Source: Sipunculus nudus (lineage: Eukaryota > Annelida > Sipuncula > Golfingiida > Sipunculidae). Taken from it: a stretch of 64,000 bases of DNA. The stretch lies in NCBI GenBank assembly GCA_026874595.1, contig CM049306.1, positions 66,594,019 through 66,658,018 on the forward strand, in the 5' to 3' direction. The position numbers and the translations under genes are program-made. The notes below the pieces were generated by a model. The model had not been told where the DNA came from and ran no database searches. It was given only the letters and a program-made list of their open reading frames with translations. Every line of letters starts with the position of its first letter. Position 1 is the first letter of the stretch. Below, in pieces: positions 46,026 through 56,969 of the stretch.

Positions 46026-49000
46026 TTTTACACTAGAAAGATATGCAGCTGTTAAAGGTCAGCATGCATAAATAAACATATTATCCGTGTCTGCTGCCCC
46101 CACAATGTTGCTCATTCATATGACTCTTTCTACATGCACTCTCTGTCTATCTGTCTGTATCATTTCCATTTCCGGCAAGCGCGTGACCTCTGGTCATCTT
46201 GTTTGTTTGTTTGTTTGTTTGTTTGTTTGTTTGTCTGTGGACTCTCTACAGGCCACACTTTTGCAGCAATTGCTTTCAAACTGACACAGCTGGTCAAGAA
46301 TCAAAATTCCAGGAAGCCTATTGTTTTTGGTCAATATAGGTCAAAGGTCAAGGTCAAGGTCATCAGAAGTATACAAAACGGTTTTTTCTTCATATCTTTG
46401 TTACTATTATTGGTATCTTCTTCAAACATAGCTCATTTTAATCGTCATTCCAAGGCCTTTCTTCTGGTGTGTAGCTGCTTCAAATTGGCCGTAACCATGG
46501 TTACGAATTTTTGGGAAAAAGTCATGATATCCGAAAATCTGGGGTCTTATTTTTCTAACTTTGTCAGTTTTAAAGCTAGAGAGGTCTAGTTTTTTGCATC
46601 AGGTAGCATTTAACAAGTACTGCAAGATTTTATTAAGGTCTCGCGATATCTCGTATAATATCTCGTCAAACGAGATATTTCGAAATTTCAGTAATCTTGC
46701 CCTGGAGGTCACAGTTATGCAGGAATCTTTTTGAAACTGACATATCGTAAGTCCTACACTATTATCTCGAAATTGTTTTTCCATTTTTGGAATGCAGCCG
46801 CTAGGTGGCGGTGTATGCAAACCTCCCCAACATATCATGTTTTGGCCATATCTCCAAATTTGTGAGCCTCAATTACATAAATTATAGCTTATTTTCATCC
46901 TCTGAGTCTTTTCTAAATCCTGGTGTAGTCATTTCGACTCAATCTTGAGTCACTTTGTCAGTGTGTCCGTCTGTTTCTCAGTTTTCATCAAATTTGCCTG
47001 CTTACCGGTTCTGGCGTCTCACATATAGCATTCTACAGGTCACAGTTTTGCAGGAATCTTTTGAAACTGACATATCGTAAGTCCTACACTATTATCTCGA
47101 AATTGTTTTCCCATTTTTTGAATGCGGCCGCTAGGGGGCGCTATATGCAAACCTCCCCAACATACCATGTTTTGGCCATATCTGCAAAACTGTAAGCCTC
47201 AATTACATAAACTATAGCTTATTTTCTTCCTCTGGGTCTTTCCAAAAACCTGGTGTATTCATTTGGTATCAATCTTGAGTCACTTTGTCTGTGTGTCCGT
47301 CTGTTTCTCAGTTGTCCTAAAATTCGCTTGCTTCCCGATTCTTGCGTCTCACATATAGAATTCTACAGGTCACAGTTTAGAAAAAAATCCTTTTAAAACT
47401 ATTACATCTTATGTCTTACACTAATATCTCGAAACGGATTTTTCATTTTCCAGAATTGGCCGCTAGGGGGCGGTGCACTCAAACTTGCACAACATATCAT
47501 TTTTTGGCCATATCTCCAAAACTATAAACCTCATTTACATAAACTATAGCTTATTTTCTTCCTCTGGGTCTTTCCAAAAACCTGATGTATTCATTTGGTC
47601 TCAATCTTGAGTCACTTTGTCTGTGTGTCCGTCTGTTTCTCAGTTGTCCTCAAATTCGCTTGATTGCCGGTTCTTGTGTCTCACATATTGCATTCTACAG
47701 GCCACAGTTTTGAAAAAATCCTTTTAAAACTATTATATCTTATGTCTAACACTAATATCTCGAAACCGATATTTCATTTTCCAGAATTGGCCGCCAGGGG
47801 GCGGTGCACTCAAACTTGCACAACATATCATTTTTTGGCCATATCTCCAAAACTATTAACCTCATTTACATAAACTATAGCTTATTATCTTCCTCTGAGG
47901 TTTCTCCATAACATCATTAAGTCATCTCTTCTCAATCTTGGGTCAGTTTGTCAGTATATTTGTCTGTTTGTCAGCTGTCCTCAATTTCGCCTGCTTCCTG
48001 GTTCTTGCGTCTCACATGTAGCATTCTACTGGCCACAGTTTGGCAGGAATCGTTTTGTAAATTACACTTGTCATATATCGTGATAATATCTGGAAGTCCT
48101 ATGTTTATTATTCAAATAAGTCAAAGGTCAAGGTCAAGGTGATCAAAATATATCAAAATCTTATTTTCTTTAGAACTTTGTTAATATTGGTTCTTTCTTC
48201 ACAAACTATGGATTATTTTCTTTCACTTTGACACTGCTCGTTCATCTGACTAACTTTACATCATTTCCGGCAAGCGCGTGACCTCTGGTCATCTAGTTTG
48301 TTTGTTTGTTTGTTTGTTTGTTTGTTTGTCTGTGGACTCTCTACAGGCCACACTTTTGCAGCAATTGCTTTCAAACTTACACAGCTTGTTAATAATAAAA
48401 AATCCAGGAAGCCTATTGTTTTTGGCCAATATAGGTTAAAGGTCAAGGTCAAGGTCATCAAAAGTATACAAAACGGTTTTTTCTTCATATCTTTGTTACT
48501 GTTAGAGGTATCTTCTTCAAACATAGCTCATTTTAAACGTCATTCATAGGCCTTTCTTCTGGTGTGTAGCTCTTTCAAATTTGCCGTAACCATGGTTACG
48601 CATTTTGGGGAAAAAGTCATGATATTCTGAAATAAGGGGTCTTATTTTTCTAACTTTGTCAGTTTTAAAGCTAGAGAGGTCTAGTTTTTTGCATCAGGTA
48701 GCATTTAACAAGTACTGCAAGATTTTATTAAAAGTCTCGCGATATCTCGTACAATATCTCGTCAAACGAGATATTTCGAGATTTCAGTAATCTTGCCCTG
48801 GAGGTCACAGTTTTCCAGAAATCTTTTTGAAACTGACATATCGTAAGTCCTAGACTATTATCTCGAAATTGTTTTTCCATTTTTGGCATGCAGCCGCTAG
48901 ATGACGCTGTATGCAAACCTCCCCAACATATCATGTTTTGGCCATATCTACAAAACTGTGAGCCTCAATTACATAAACTATAGCTTATTTTCTTTCTCTG

Positions 49001-50060
49001 AGTCTTTTCAAAATCCTGGTGGAGTCCTTTTGACTCAATCTTGAGTCACTTTGTCAGTGTGTCCGTCTCTTTCTCAGTTGTCCTCAAATTCGCCTGCTTA
49101 TCGGTTCTTGTGTCTCATATATAGGATTCTACAGGCCACAGTTTTGAAAGAATCCTTTTAAAACTATTAAATCTTATGTCTTACACTAATATCTCGAAAC
49201 CGATTTTTCATTTTCCAGAATTGGCCGCTAGGGGGCGGTGCACTCAAACTTGCACAACATATCATTTTTTGGCCATATCTCCAAAATATAAACCTCATTT
49301 ACATAAACTATAGCTTATTTTCTTCCTCTGGGTCTTTCCAAAAACCTGATGTATTCATTTGGTCTCAATCTTGAGTCACTTTGTCTGTGTGTCCGTCTGT
49401 TTCTCAGTTGTCCTCAAATTCGCTTCCTTGCCGGTTCTTGCGTCTCCCATTTAGCATTCTACAGGCCACAGTTTTGAAAGAATCCTTTTAAAACTATTAC
49501 ATCTTATATCTTACACTAATATCTCGAAACATGTTTTTCATTTTCCAGATTTGGCCGCTAGGGGGCGGTGCACTGAAACTTGCACAACATATCATTTTTT
49601 GGCCATATCTCCAAAACTATTAACTTCATTTACATAAACTATAGCTTATTATCTTCCTCTGAGGTTTCTTTATAACATGATCAAGTCATCTGTTCTCAAT
49701 CTTGGGTCAGTTTGTCAGTATGTTTGTCTGTTTGTCAGTTGTCCTCAATTTTGTCTGCTTCCTGGTTCTTGCGTCTCATATGTAGCATTCTACTGGCCAC
49801 AGTTTTGCAGGAATCGTTTTGTAAATTACACTTGTCATATATCGTGATGATATCTGAAAGTCCTATGTTTATTATTCAAATAAGTCAAAGGTCAAGGTCA
49901 AGGTGATCAAAATATTTCAAAATCTTATTTTCTTTAGAACTTTGTTAATATTGGTTCTTTCTTCACTAACTATGGATTATTTTCTTTCACTTTGACACTG
50001 CTCGTTCATCTGACTAACTTTACATCATTTCCGGCAAGCGCGTGACCTCAGGTCATCTAG
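46026..50060 (+). repeat. composite satellite units, end of the field
   Basis: Two composite units start near 46180 and 48280. CTCF-like words are at 46798, 47128, 47460, 47791, 49225 and 49555, with a degenerate one near 48892. The AGGTCAAAGGTCA word is at 46338-46350. The field ends after GACCTCAGGTCATCTAGTTT at 50060. Confidence 0.9.
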
Positions 50061-50066
50061 TTTATT

Positions 50067-51080
50067 TTTTTTCTAACTGCATTTGCTTAGATTTTATAGG
50101 GAAAAGGCTAAAAAAGCTTTAACAATCTTCTTCTCCGAAACTGTCCAGCCAAATAGTCCAATATTTCACAGAAATGATCCCTAGAACAATCTTTATCAAG
50201 TTTGTTCGAATGGTTCCAGTTCGGAGATTTTTGGCCGAGATACAGGAGGTTGAATTTTGTTAATTGTGCAAAAAAAGCATATTAAAATTTAAATCTCAGA
50301 AACGGCTGTAGCTATCATCACCATATTTTTTGCCAATGTTGGTCACAAAGGTCATATCTGAAATTGAGGTATTGGTGGCGCCACCTGCATCTGCCTTTTT
50401 TGTACAGGGTCATCAGTGCCTGTATCTGAGGGCTACAAAAAACTTCTCTGAAATCATATGGCCAAAATGTTTAATATCGCACAGAAATGATCCTAGGTCA
50501 GTGCTTCCTGAAGTTTGTTCAAATGGTCTCTTTTCAGTGACTTTTGGCTAAGTTATGGGAAGCTGAATTTAGTCATATGCCATAACAGCCCATTTTAGCT
50601 CAGTGGCTACAAAGATCTTCTTCTCAAAAACCACTGGGCCAAATTCTTAAATCTAACACATTAATTATCCTCAGATGTTGATAATTCAAGTTTGTTCAAA
50701 TGGTTTTGGTTCAGTGCTTTTTGGCTGAGTTACGGGAAGCTGAACTTAGCCAGTTTCCTGTATCGTCCTATATGAGTTATAAACCTGTGAAACATTTTTC
50801 GACTGATGCCACTGAAGCCAGTTTGTTAAATATTTTACAAGAATAATTCCTACAATAATTCTTATAATAATTGTCATTAATGGTTCCACATGAATGATTT
50901 TTGGCTGAATTATGGAGATTAAATTGAGTCATTTTACCATATATGTTAGCTGTGTGATGCTGTTACATCTAGCCTGGCACCAGTTTATCAGCATCTATTA
51001 CATCATACCACTAGACATTTAGATTTTAGGTTATCTTTGGTTAATATAACAAGAAAGTTTTTTAAAAGCTTTTAAAAAAT
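50067..51080 (+). repeat. ~180-310-bp degenerate tandem repeat family
   Basis: Landmark AAGTTTGTTCRAATGGT near 50198, 50511 and 50688, with a decayed form near 50870, each followed by TTTTTGGC and TTATGGGAAGCTGAA-like words. Reverse complements of the same family fill 63483-64000. Confidence 0.8.
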
Positions 51081-51210
51081 TTAGATTTTTTTTATTGGTA
51101 TCCCTACTCAACTTAATTCAAGAATTTGCCATCAATGAGATATATCCGTATTTTAATTTTGCATTCAGTATGCATCCGTAATAATTTTTCATATATTCCT
51201 GATTTCTTTT

Positions 51211-53517
51211 TAGCTCAGCTGACTATAAGTCATCTGAGCTATAGTCGTGGTCCATTGTCCGTCGTCCGTCCGTCCGTCCGTAGATGTGGCACGTTTTGAA
51301 ACCGTAAGACCTAGGAATCCAAAATTCGGCATAATGTTAGATGTTCCCAAGATCTCCTACCAAGCCGAAAACTGGGTCTTTGCGACTTCGTTTCTTTTAG
51401 AAATTAAGGAAAAACCTCAATTTTTTATTAAAAACCTATTTTTACACTTCAGGACTGCCTTATATCAAAACCACTCATCTGTTTTTCCTCATATTTACCA
51501 TAATTATTCCTCTATATAGTTCCTATGTACATGCAGAAATTATGTCTGTATTATGTAAATTTAAAAAGTTATGGGCCCAAACATAATGCATTGTTTAAAA
51601 AATCAGAAAAGATATTTGATCACTTAACACAAAATATGTTAAAGCTATAAACTTTTTTCCAGTAATATAACTTTAATTAATCAAAATTAAATTGTATACC
51701 CAAAATTAGATCAAAATCTTTTAAATTTTTTAAAATATTAACAAAAATAAAAAATTGGTACCTTAAATTTTGCCCAACTTTGACCATGGCACGTTTTTTT
51801 CCTGTAAGTACTGTGGATTTAATTTTCACAGCATTTTTTTTTTTAGCATTTTGTCTGTAAACACCAAAAATTTGAAACAAGTTGATCAAAAACTGATGGT
51901 TTTCAAGCACCATGTAACATATTGTTTACATCAGGCTAGTGTCATGCAGTTTGCAAGTGCTCAGCTCCCCAGTTTCAGCTCTCAGTTCCTAAAATTTGGC
52001 ATGCAATAAGATGTCTCAAAAATCCCCTACCATGCCAAGAATTTGGTCACTAGGACTTAATACCTTCGAGATATTAATGAAAAACTTCATTTTTCCATTA
52101 AAAACCCATTGTTACACTTCAAGACTGCCTAATATCAAAACCACTGATCTGACTTTAATCATATATAATATACATATTTTTCTATACATTCTCTTTGCAC
52201 ATGCCAGAAATGATGTCAGTATTGCGTAATTATTTTAAGTTATGGGCCTAAACATAATGCACTTTGAAAACAATCAAGAAATATATTTACTCCCTTAACA
52301 AGAGGATTGTTGAAGCTAGAGATTTTTTGTCAGGGATGTAACATTATTTAATCAAGATTCAATTGAATACCCAAAATTAGTTCTGAATTTTTCAAATTTT
52401 ATAAGTTATTAGTATAAATATAAAAATAGTACCTTAAATTTTGCCCAACTTTGACCATGGCATGTTTGTTTCCTGTGAGCACTGTTGATATAATTTTCAT
52501 ATCATGCACACATAAAGATTTCAGCTTTTTAGTTTAAAAAGCTGAAAGAAATTGGCCAAAAATTGTAGCTTTTATTAATGTTTTTATGAGACCATGTCAC
52601 ACCTTGGCTCTCTGTAGCAGCTCTTGAGTCACCTGTATGTTGACCTTGTTGAACTTTCAGCAAATTATGCATGCTTGAGGCGAGGCATAAACGTAAATCA
52701 TATTATTCATTACTAATCATTGGGGATCATATGAAGGAAATTAATTATAGACAAATATGCAGTTGATAATATTATTATCTAGATTCCTACTGTGTCTATA
52801 GTTAGTACATTGATGTGAAATTAGTCCAAAATGAATATATTACATTTTTTTAAATATAAATAAAAGCCATAAAACCAGGTACTTATGATCATTATTTAAA
52901 TGTGTGAATTTTGTATATTCTGGATTCTCAACATCATTGTTTGGTTAAAACTGAATAAATACCAGACATGGTCGAATACTTTGCAAATGTATTTGTATAC
53001 GAATATAAATATGTATTCCATATAAAATTGTTTGCATAATAATTGGAATTCAGGTAAAAATGAAAGTTTTAGAATACCAATGCAAATACTTTCAAAATGT
53101 ATTCATGAAAGCATTCATGAATATATTATATAATATTATTTTAATAATCATTTCAGTTATATTTTATTTTAAAAATTCATATAATTCTCTTATTATTTTT
53201 AATAAAACAAATTTTGCACAATATTTTTATTAAATTTTAATTAATAGTAAAACTCATATAATATGTGCTGCTTATCAATTATATGGCCAAGTAATAATCT
53301 TTGTGACAATAGCACTCCATTTGTTTATAAATAAATGAAATCAATCGTCTTCCCTGTCTCCAAAGATACTATCAAAATCAAACATTAGCTAAACTCCAAC
53401 AACTCATAATACAGCTTATTTTTATTACCACACAAAACCAGCATGTGCCTCATTTCCAAATTATATTTTTTTATCATATATAACAGCTGAGCACCGTGAC
53501 CCATGGGTCCCTTGTTT
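51211..53517. repeat. 2.3-kb interspersed element, copy 1
   Basis: Begins with a strong hairpin (51211-51241; outer arms TAGCTCAG and CTGAGCTA, inner TGACT/AGTCA) followed by a (CCGT)n minisatellite. It is internally a dimer of a ~670-bp unit: CCTACCAAGCCGAAAACTGGG near 51357 against CCTACCATGCCAAGAATTTGG near 52027. It ends with CAGCTGAGC ... GGTCCCTTGTTT, partly an inverted copy of its start (AGCTCAGCTG). No protein recognised; probably a non-autonomous transposon. Confidence 0.8.
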
Positions 53518-53980
53518 ATACCTAAATGGCCAGACAAAGGATCCTCATGTGCCATGCTTAGAATTTCATTGCGAAAGCTTTTTGGCATTCATATTAGCTG
53601 TGTGATGGCCCACTCAGCGCATACATCAGGTGGTCGCCATTTACGCATAAGCACTCCATTTTTATTATAGAAACAAACTGGGTTCTGTGACAGTTCATCT
53701 TTAGAAACTGCCCTGGGAAACAAACATGAAATATCAGGGTCCTTATGCTGTTCCGCGATAAGTTCTGACCTTTAGAATCCTGCATCCTGTACGGGCGAGT
53801 CATAAGACGAGTCACAAGTGACTCCCAGAGTGTTATTATGTGGACCATTATCCTCATGTGGGTTTTTTCTTGGCCATAGATCTAGTTACAGCACATGAAG
53901 GATACAAACCAGGAATTCCCTGACTTTCAGGATCAGTGTCCTGATCAAGTGACGGCTTTACTGTCACTATTGGTACAGGC
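53518..53980 (-). pseudogene. Ty3/gypsy pol fragment: linker and N-terminal part of integrase
   Basis: On the minus strand, LIAEQHKDPDISCLFPRA and NGVLMRKWRPPD precede a stop, then PKSFRNEILSMAHEDPLSGH follows: the first His pair of the integrase HHCC zinc finger. The sequence stops dead at 53518, where the 2.3-kb element begins, so the Cys pair and the catalytic core are missing. In-frame stops occur near 53780 and 53590. Only about 430 bp separate it from the protease, too little for reverse transcriptase and RNase H. Confidence 0.8.
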
Positions 53981-54296
53981 TATACTTTGTCACCTGCAAC
54001 ATCATTTCCTAGTAGCAACTGAATTCCCTTTAAGGGTAAAGTAGTTCTGATGCCCGCAGTAATATTCCCAGAAATCAAATCTGACTTTAAATGGATACTG
54101 TGAAGCGGAACTGAAGTGTGCTTTTCTGAAAACACACCATTAACAAGTGCATGTGCACCAGTAAAAGACCTATTAGAAATGGCAAAGGGTTTACTAACAT
54201 GAGAGTCTGGCCTGAACCAGTGTCCCTCAAAACTCTAATAGGGGAAGAGTCTGAAAAATCACTTGAAAGTGATACAAAACCATCACGTATGAATGT
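53981..54296 (-). pseudogene. Ty3/gypsy aspartic protease domain
   Basis: VLRDTGSGQ carries the active-site Asp-Thr-Gly (codons at 54224-54216). After a frame change near 54190 the remainder reads SFTGAHALVNGV, then TSVPLHSIHLKSDLISG and LPLKGIQLLLGND, the conserved C-terminal half of this protease family. A stop follows the domain near 53980. Would cleave the Gag-Pol polyprotein. Confidence 0.85.
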
Positions 54297-54659
54297 CTAA
54301 AACAACTCCGTTTCAGAGTCATGAGAGGAATCTACTACCTCAGTTTCATCAAAGAAAGAACTGACATTGACAGTGTCAGTCATAAACTCTTTTTCAGAGT
54401 CCTTATAGGAATCTACATCTTTTTTACAATCAAACTCCTCATGGGAGTCAACAGACGAACTTTCCTCAGCAGAAACAAACTTCTGTTTGTCATAAGAGGA
54501 CCCGGCCTCATTTGAAGTACTATCGCAAGAGTCAAAAAAGGACTTAGCCTTCTTTAAAGGATACTCCTCGCTGGAATCTTGAAAGGACCTAGCCTTATTT
54601 AATTCCTCACAGGAATCAACTGAGGTTTTTACCCCGCAAGCTACGGATCCAGACGGCAC
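54297..54659 (-). pseudogene. Ty3/gypsy pre-protease region, Ser/Glu-rich
   Basis: 120-codon open frame immediately upstream of the protease, starting MPSGSVACGVKTSVDSCEEL and rich in Ser, Glu, Asp and Lys with repeated DSxEE-like words (low complexity). No Gag capsid or zinc knuckle is visible, so either Gag is deleted or this is the only remaining part. It begins only 23 bases after the primer-binding site. Confidence 0.6.
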
Positions 54660-54681
54660 TAAATTCTCAAAACTCTTAAGT

Positions 54682-54699
54682 ATCCCGGAGGAGCCCCCG
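54682..54699 (-). promoter_or_regulatory. LTR retrotransposon primer-binding site, tRNA-Pro type
   Basis: Minus strand CGGGGGCTCCTCCGGGAT differs at two positions from the complement of the 3' end of tRNA-Pro (TGGGGGCTCGTCCGGGAT). It lies six bases downstream of the LTR end, as expected for the start of minus-strand DNA synthesis. Confidence 0.8.
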
Positions 54700-54705
54700 A
54701 TTTTA

Positions 54706-55530
54706 TGTTACGGAACCTAATATCAACAGATCACGTTTGCGTGATGAACATAAATTTGGTCAAGGAGATAAAAAAATCAGATTCTGTAACACTAGGCAGC
54801 GTGAAATGTATAGGGGAATGAATAAAGAAGTCAGTGGGTTTTTTTTTTTAACAAATAACTATATTTTTTTATAAAAACAACCCTAACATTACAATACACT
54901 ATATCAATACAATTACACAGTATAACAGCAGTATAACAACAAATCAATACAATCACACAGTAAAATAAACAAAGTGCACAGTACCTGCATACCACCATTG
55001 TCCCAGCGATAAGTCCTTTAAAATGTATAAGTCGGACGAACAGTTCACACAAATTCTCTCGGAGAATAACAGTCCAATGAAAAGCTCTTGTAACAATCCC
55101 GAAAGTAAACTGAAGACCAAATAAGATTCGTTACAAATCCAGAAGAAAATCTGAAGAAAATCTATAATTGCCGCACAAATCGGAATAGGTCCAACAGACT
55201 GATATACACGCTTCTGTGTCCGCTGGAATTTTCTCTCATCTCTCTCTCGGCTCTATTAACACAGCCCCAATTTATAACCTTTCATCCGAAAACTCTACAA
55301 AATTCCCTTTCACGCCCAATCGAAAAGAATAACCGTGCACAGACGCGAGCATTCAAGATAGGCACGGCAGCGAGCTCTTACACTCCGCGAGAGTTCGACC
55401 AGTACGGATTAAACTGAGAGTGCCACACCCGGCCAGGCGTGGCCGCTTCGACACGAGTTACGCCCGTGTCGCACAATAAAAAAGACACCTGTAAGACTTG
55501 TACACACAATAAAAAGGGGCACCTGTAACA
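54706..55530 (-). mobile_element. 5' LTR of the Ty3/gypsy element
   Basis: On the minus strand it starts TGTTACAGGTGCC (55530) and ends GGTTCCGTAACA (54706): TG...CA termini within a 6-bp inverted repeat TGTTAC/GTAACA, length 825 bp, followed by the primer-binding site. No second LTR is present in the window. The outer end abuts a short TA run. Confidence 0.82.
55271..55277 (-). promoter_or_regulatory. TATA box in the LTR
   Basis: Minus strand TTATAAA about 255 bp into the LTR, followed by a GAGAGAGA-rich stretch where transcription would start. Confidence 0.5.
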
Positions 55531-55541
55531 ATATATATATA

Positions 55542-56441
55542 CAGTGAAACCTCGTTGTGTCGAACTCGGTTAAGTCGAATTCCCGTGTGTGTCGAAGTCG
55601 AACGTGGGGTCCCTGCAAAAAATAGTTAAAACCATACTAATTTAACTCCGCTTGTGTCGAAGTCGGATGTGTCGAAAAAGCGAATGTGTCGAGGTGTTTT
55701 GTTGGTCCCCAGCTAATATTTCTATCGTTTAACTAGAAGTCATGATTGGATAACAGTTGTGCAGGGCCGTGATGACCAGTCATAAATACCGACCAGGCGC
55801 TCACTCATCAAGCGCGATGGCTCTGTCGACTCAAGGTCATGCTGCTTTAATGTTTGGACACCAATTGTGCAAGGTCCAACAATCATACCCTGTCCGCGAT
55901 GACTAGTTACACAATTAATACTGGCAAGGATCTTATTCATCACGCGCGTTGGCTGACAATCTAGTCGGTTGTTTACTTGTTTGGCCGATTAGTCACTCGT
56001 GAACATGCCTTTCTTCTCTCGCCGACAAAGCATTAATGAGAAATTATTGATAAACCAAACATTATCCAATCCTTACCCTTAATGTGTCTAGGATAAAGTT
56101 GAATTGAAAATAATGTGAGCCAATCATTTATTGATTTGGGTTCTTTTATACACGTACATGTATGTGCTCTTATTTCACTTTCTTGATTAACCTAATCCTA
56201 ATTTTGGTGGTACTTATGTGTTTTTTATTATTAATATAAAAATGTATATAAAATTTGTGTTGTTCTTTCTTGAAAACATTGTGAGAACTATATGATATAG
56301 GCCCTGTTCATATGCAGGATCTATCGATTATAATCGAGGCTGAAGAAGGTTGAATATAATGAACATCGGTTGTCTGGAACTCCGGTTGTGTCGAAGTAAA
56401 TTCACCAGTCCCTTCGACTTCGACACAATGAGGTTTCACTG
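55542..56441. mobile_element. pogo/Tigger-like non-autonomous Tc1/mariner transposon
   Basis: 900 bp bounded by inverted repeats of ~27 bp starting CAGTGAAACCTC and sharing TTGTGTCGAA, with two mismatches I can see, and flanked by TA on both sides (55540-55541, 56442-56443), the target of this superfamily. GTGTCGAA-like words recur inside both ends. No transposase frame is visible. Confidence 0.85.
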
Positions 56442-56460
56442 TATATATATATATTCTAAC

Positions 56461-56510
56461 CATTCACCTGATGATCGGGTCGCATCCCGTGAAACAGACT
56501 GTTGTGAATT
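56461..56510 (+). ncRNA. candidate type I hammerhead ribozyme
   Basis: Core CTGATGA (56468-56474) and GAAAC (56491-56495) are both present. Stem I: ATTCAC (56462-56467) pairs fully with GTGAAT (56504-56509). Stem II: CGGG/CCCG with loop TCGCAT. Stem III: ACA/TGT with loop GAC (56494-56502). The cleavage site would be GTT, after T56503. The weak point is a U-U mismatch at the base of stem II, where G-C is usual. Open end at stem I makes it type I; the very short stem III resembles ribozymes of animal retroelements, which often act as dimers. Confidence 0.6.
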
Positions 56511-56533
56511 AACTTTGTTGTTTTTCTTCAGAG

Positions 56534-56534
<1 letters not shown>

Positions 56535-56622
<88 letters not shown>
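56535..56622. repeat. (TA)n microsatellite
   Basis: Long alternating TA tract just downstream of the hammerhead-like sequence. Confidence 0.97.
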
Positions 56623-56623
<1 letters not shown>

Positions 56624-56969
56624 TCTTCTTATTTCAGGTAGGTATGTAGAACTCAACTAATCTTTTAATCTGCACTCTTCCGCTCCACATACTGAACACA
56701 ATGAAAGCAAGTCATAAATATTTAATTGACAATTTATTGAAATACATATTACAATAGAATCAGCAAACAACAAATATATATGAAAACATACAGAGTAACA
56801 TGCTTTTAACACCCGACATGTCGAACCAGTGCACATAAAGCAGATAATAGAGGTAAGATATATATATATACATTGCATCTTTTACATGGATGTACAGTAT
56901 TGTAAAAATGGGTTGATTTGAAAATAAAATATATACGTAATACATAAAGAAGTTCCCGTACACTGTTTT
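56623..56969. other. no recognisable gene
   Basis: AT-rich; no supported feature. Confidence 0.6.

Noticed and set aside
56350-56649. 99-codon plus-strand open frame with an Ile/Tyr tail
   Set aside because: Covers a transposon end, the hammerhead-like sequence and a (TA)n tract; no domain.
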